Shown: positions 62,562 to 64,000 of the stretch, one piece after another | Layout of the letters: every line of letters starts with the position of its first letter | Position numbering within the stretch: the first letter of the stretch is position 1 | Source of the DNA: CALKXV01 sp965228905 | GTDB taxonomy: Bacteria; Pseudomonadota; Alphaproteobacteria; Rhodobacterales; Rhodobacteraceae | Direction: 5' to 3' | Length of the DNA stretch: 64,000 bases | Assembly (NCBI GenBank): GCA_965228905.1 | Contig: CBDDII010000002.1 | Location: 930,001-994,000, forward strand | Notes under the pieces: model-generated | What the model was told of the DNA's origin: nothing | Database searches by the model: none | What the model saw: the letters and a program-made list of their open reading frames with translations, nothing else | Translations under genes and position numbers: made by a program

Positions 62562-64000
62562 ATGAAAACCGCACATACTGCAATCCTAGCAACCATCGTC
62601 ACATCGCTTGCCTTGCCAGCGACCGCCGAAACCCTGCGTTGGGCTCGGGCGGGCGATGCGTTGACGCTCGACCCGCACGCCCAGAACGAAGGGCCGACGC
62701 ACACGATCCGGCACCAGATGTACGAACCGCTGATCATCCGCGACACGACCGGCGCCTTCGAGCCGGCTCTCGCGACCGAATGGGCTCCCAGCGAATCCGA
62801 CCCGAACGTCTGGGTCTTCAAGCTGCGTGAAGGCGTAAAGTTCCACGACGGTGCTGACTTTACCGCCGAAGACGTGGTCTTCAGCTTCGAACGCGCCAAG
62901 CAGCCGAACTCGGACATGAAAGAGCTAATCGGTTCCATCGTGGAAGTCCGCGCGGTCGATGACCACACCATCGAGATGGTCACCGACGGCCCGAACCCGA
63001 TCCTTCCGTCGAACCTGACCAACCTGTTCATCATGGACAAGGGCTGGACCGAGGCGAACAACACCGTCAACGTCCAGGATTTCGAAGGCGGCGAGATTAC
63101 CTATGCCACCACCAACGTGAACGGCACCGGGCCTTACACGCTGGTCAGCCGCGAGCAGGACGTGAAGACCGTCATGGCGCTGAACGAGGCGTATTGGGGC
63201 AAGGACCAGTTCCCGCTCGAAGTGACCGAAATCGTATATACGCCGATCCAGAACGCCGCGACCCGTGTGGCCGCGATGCTGTCCGGTGAAGTGAACTTCC
63301 TTCAGGACATGCCGGTGCAAGACCTTGCCCGCGTGAATGACGCTGACGGCCTTGTGGTCAAACAGGCCCCACAGAACCGGGTCATCTTCTTCGGCATGAA
63401 CATGGGCGCTGAAGATATCGAGGCCGACAACGTGGACGGTGCCAACCCGCTGGCCGATGCGCGGGTCCGCAAGGCCATGTCGATGGCGATCAACCGCGAT
63501 GCGATCCAGCAGGTCGTTATGCGCGGCCAGTCGATCCCGGCGGGCATGATCGCGCCGCCCTTCGTCAACGGCTGGACCGAGGCGATGGACGGCGAAAGCT
63601 CCACCGATATCGAGGCGGCCAAGGCACTGATGGCCGAAGCGGGATACGCAGACGGCTTCTCGATCCGTCTCGACTGCCCAAACGACCGCTACATCAACGA
63701 CGAAGGCATCTGTCAGGCCGCCGTCGGGATGCTCGGCCAGATCGGCGTGACAGTGAACCTTGACGCTAAGTCCAAGGCGCTCCACTTCCCGCTCATCACC
63801 GACGGGAACACGGACTTCTACATGTTGGGCTGGGGCGTTCCGACTTATGACTCGGAATACATCTTCAACTTCCTCGTCCACGGTCGCGAAAGCGATATCG
63901 GCACCTGGAACGGCACCGGCTACGACAACGACGATCTGGACGCCAAGATCAAGTCGCTGGCATCTAACACCGATCTGGATGCGCGGAACGCCGACATCGC
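62562..64000 (+). CDS. Dipeptide/oligopeptide ABC transporter substrate-binding protein, 3' end outside window
   Basis: The frame opens at ATG 62562 after AGGGAG and runs without a stop to the end of the window (479 codons). A signal peptide (KTAHTAILATIVTSLALPATA) leads to a SBP_bac_5 (DppA/OppA) fold: LRWARAGDALTLDPHAQNEG, VWVFKLREGVKFHDGADF, GTGPYTL and ARVRKAMSMAINRD. The last residues are missing. A 157-bp gap separates it from thiY, so it probably begins another operon. Substrate (peptide, opine or other) is not decidable here. Confidence 0.9.
   Translation, partial: MKTAHTAILATIVTSLALPATAETLRWARAGDALTLDPHAQNEGPTHTIRHQMYEPLIIRDTTGAFEPALATEWAPSESDPNVWVFKLREGVKFHDGADFTAEDVVFSFERAKQPNSDMKELIGSIVEVRAVDDHTIEMVTDGPNPILPSNLTNLFIMDKGWTEANNTVNVQDFEGGEITYATTNVNGTGPYTLVSREQDVKTVMALNEAYWGKDQFPLEVTEIVYTPIQNAATRVAAMLSGEVNFLQDMPVQDLARVNDADGLVVKQAPQNRVIFFGMNMGAEDIEADNVDGANPLADARVRKAMSMAINRDAIQQVVMRGQSIPAGMIAPPFVNGWTEAMDGESSTDIEAAKALMAEAGYADGFSIRLDCPNDRYINDEGICQAAVGMLGQIGVTVNLDAKSKALHFPLITDGNTDFYMLGWGVPTYDSEYIFNFLVHGRESDIGTWNGTGYDNDDLDAKIKSLASNTDLDARNADI

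Overview
The window looks like a chromosomal segment of an alphaproteobacterium of the Rhodobacteraceae (Roseobacter group). The signs are high GC with strong GC3 bias; an FnrL regulator beside ccoNOQP-ccoGHIS; the small lineage-typical families DUF2842, DUF2948 and UPF0262; an infA-maf-RNase E/G-yacG string; and a CryB/PhrB-type iron-sulfur photolyase. I cannot name the genus from sequence alone.

Region 1 (1-11760) handles trimethylammonium compounds. An acyl-CoA dehydrogenase (cut by the window start), an ADP-forming acyl-CoA synthetase, a CaiD-like carnitinyl-CoA dehydratase and a beta-keto acid cleavage enzyme (BKACE) form a tight plus-strand run. It is followed by a choline-type ABC importer (choXWV, minus strand), choline sulfatase (betC), a second BKACE and a short-chain dehydrogenase. 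Together they suggest uptake and breakdown of choline-O-sulfate, choline/betaine and gamma-butyrobetaine/carnitine.

Region 2 (12063-21637) is a microaerobic respiration block: fnrL, a universal stress protein, ccoNOQP (cbb3 oxidase) and ccoGHIS (assembly and copper delivery). Three FNR boxes lie where FnrL would activate uspA, ccoN and ccoG. Region 3 (21866-30259) is mostly housekeeping: an AT-rich secreted orphan, tRNA-Glu, recJ, glpX, purA, hisA and small envelope proteins.

Region 4 (30285-35015) is an unusual accessory trio. A subtilisin-like protease and a vanadium-haloperoxidase/PAP2-like protein, the latter carrying 13 Gly-Ile-Gly units at its N-terminus, abut each other with no gap. 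They are divergent from a SARP-like regulator across a palindrome-bearing promoter region. A CryB-type photolyase follows.

Region 5 (36600-51031) is a periplasmic alcohol-oxidation island. It holds pseudoazurin, a NosR-like flavoprotein/polyferredoxin, a NitT/TauT-like ABC system, a PQQ alcohol dehydrogenase with the Asp-Tyr-Asp lanthanide signature, two paralogous Sel1-type periplasmic proteins, an ABC system of the PQQ-alcohol-dehydrogenase/lanthanide-uptake (lut) type with a secreted beta-propeller and an octa-aspartate protein, a PedF-type cytochrome c and a MoxJ-like binding protein. A shared 11-bp motif (sense TACGACYAAAG) precedes at least four of these transcription units and implies one regulon.

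Region 6 (51099-57858) is housekeeping again: tRNA-Thr, murA, hisD, infA, maf, an RNase E/G and yacG. Region 7 (57943-64000) begins with tRNA-Phe and an AT-rich remnant carrying a frameshifted, truncated DNA cytosine methyltransferase. It continues with a TPP riboswitch driving a YkoF/ThiXYZ-type thiamine-precursor importer, and ends inside a dipeptide-type binding protein gene that runs off the window.
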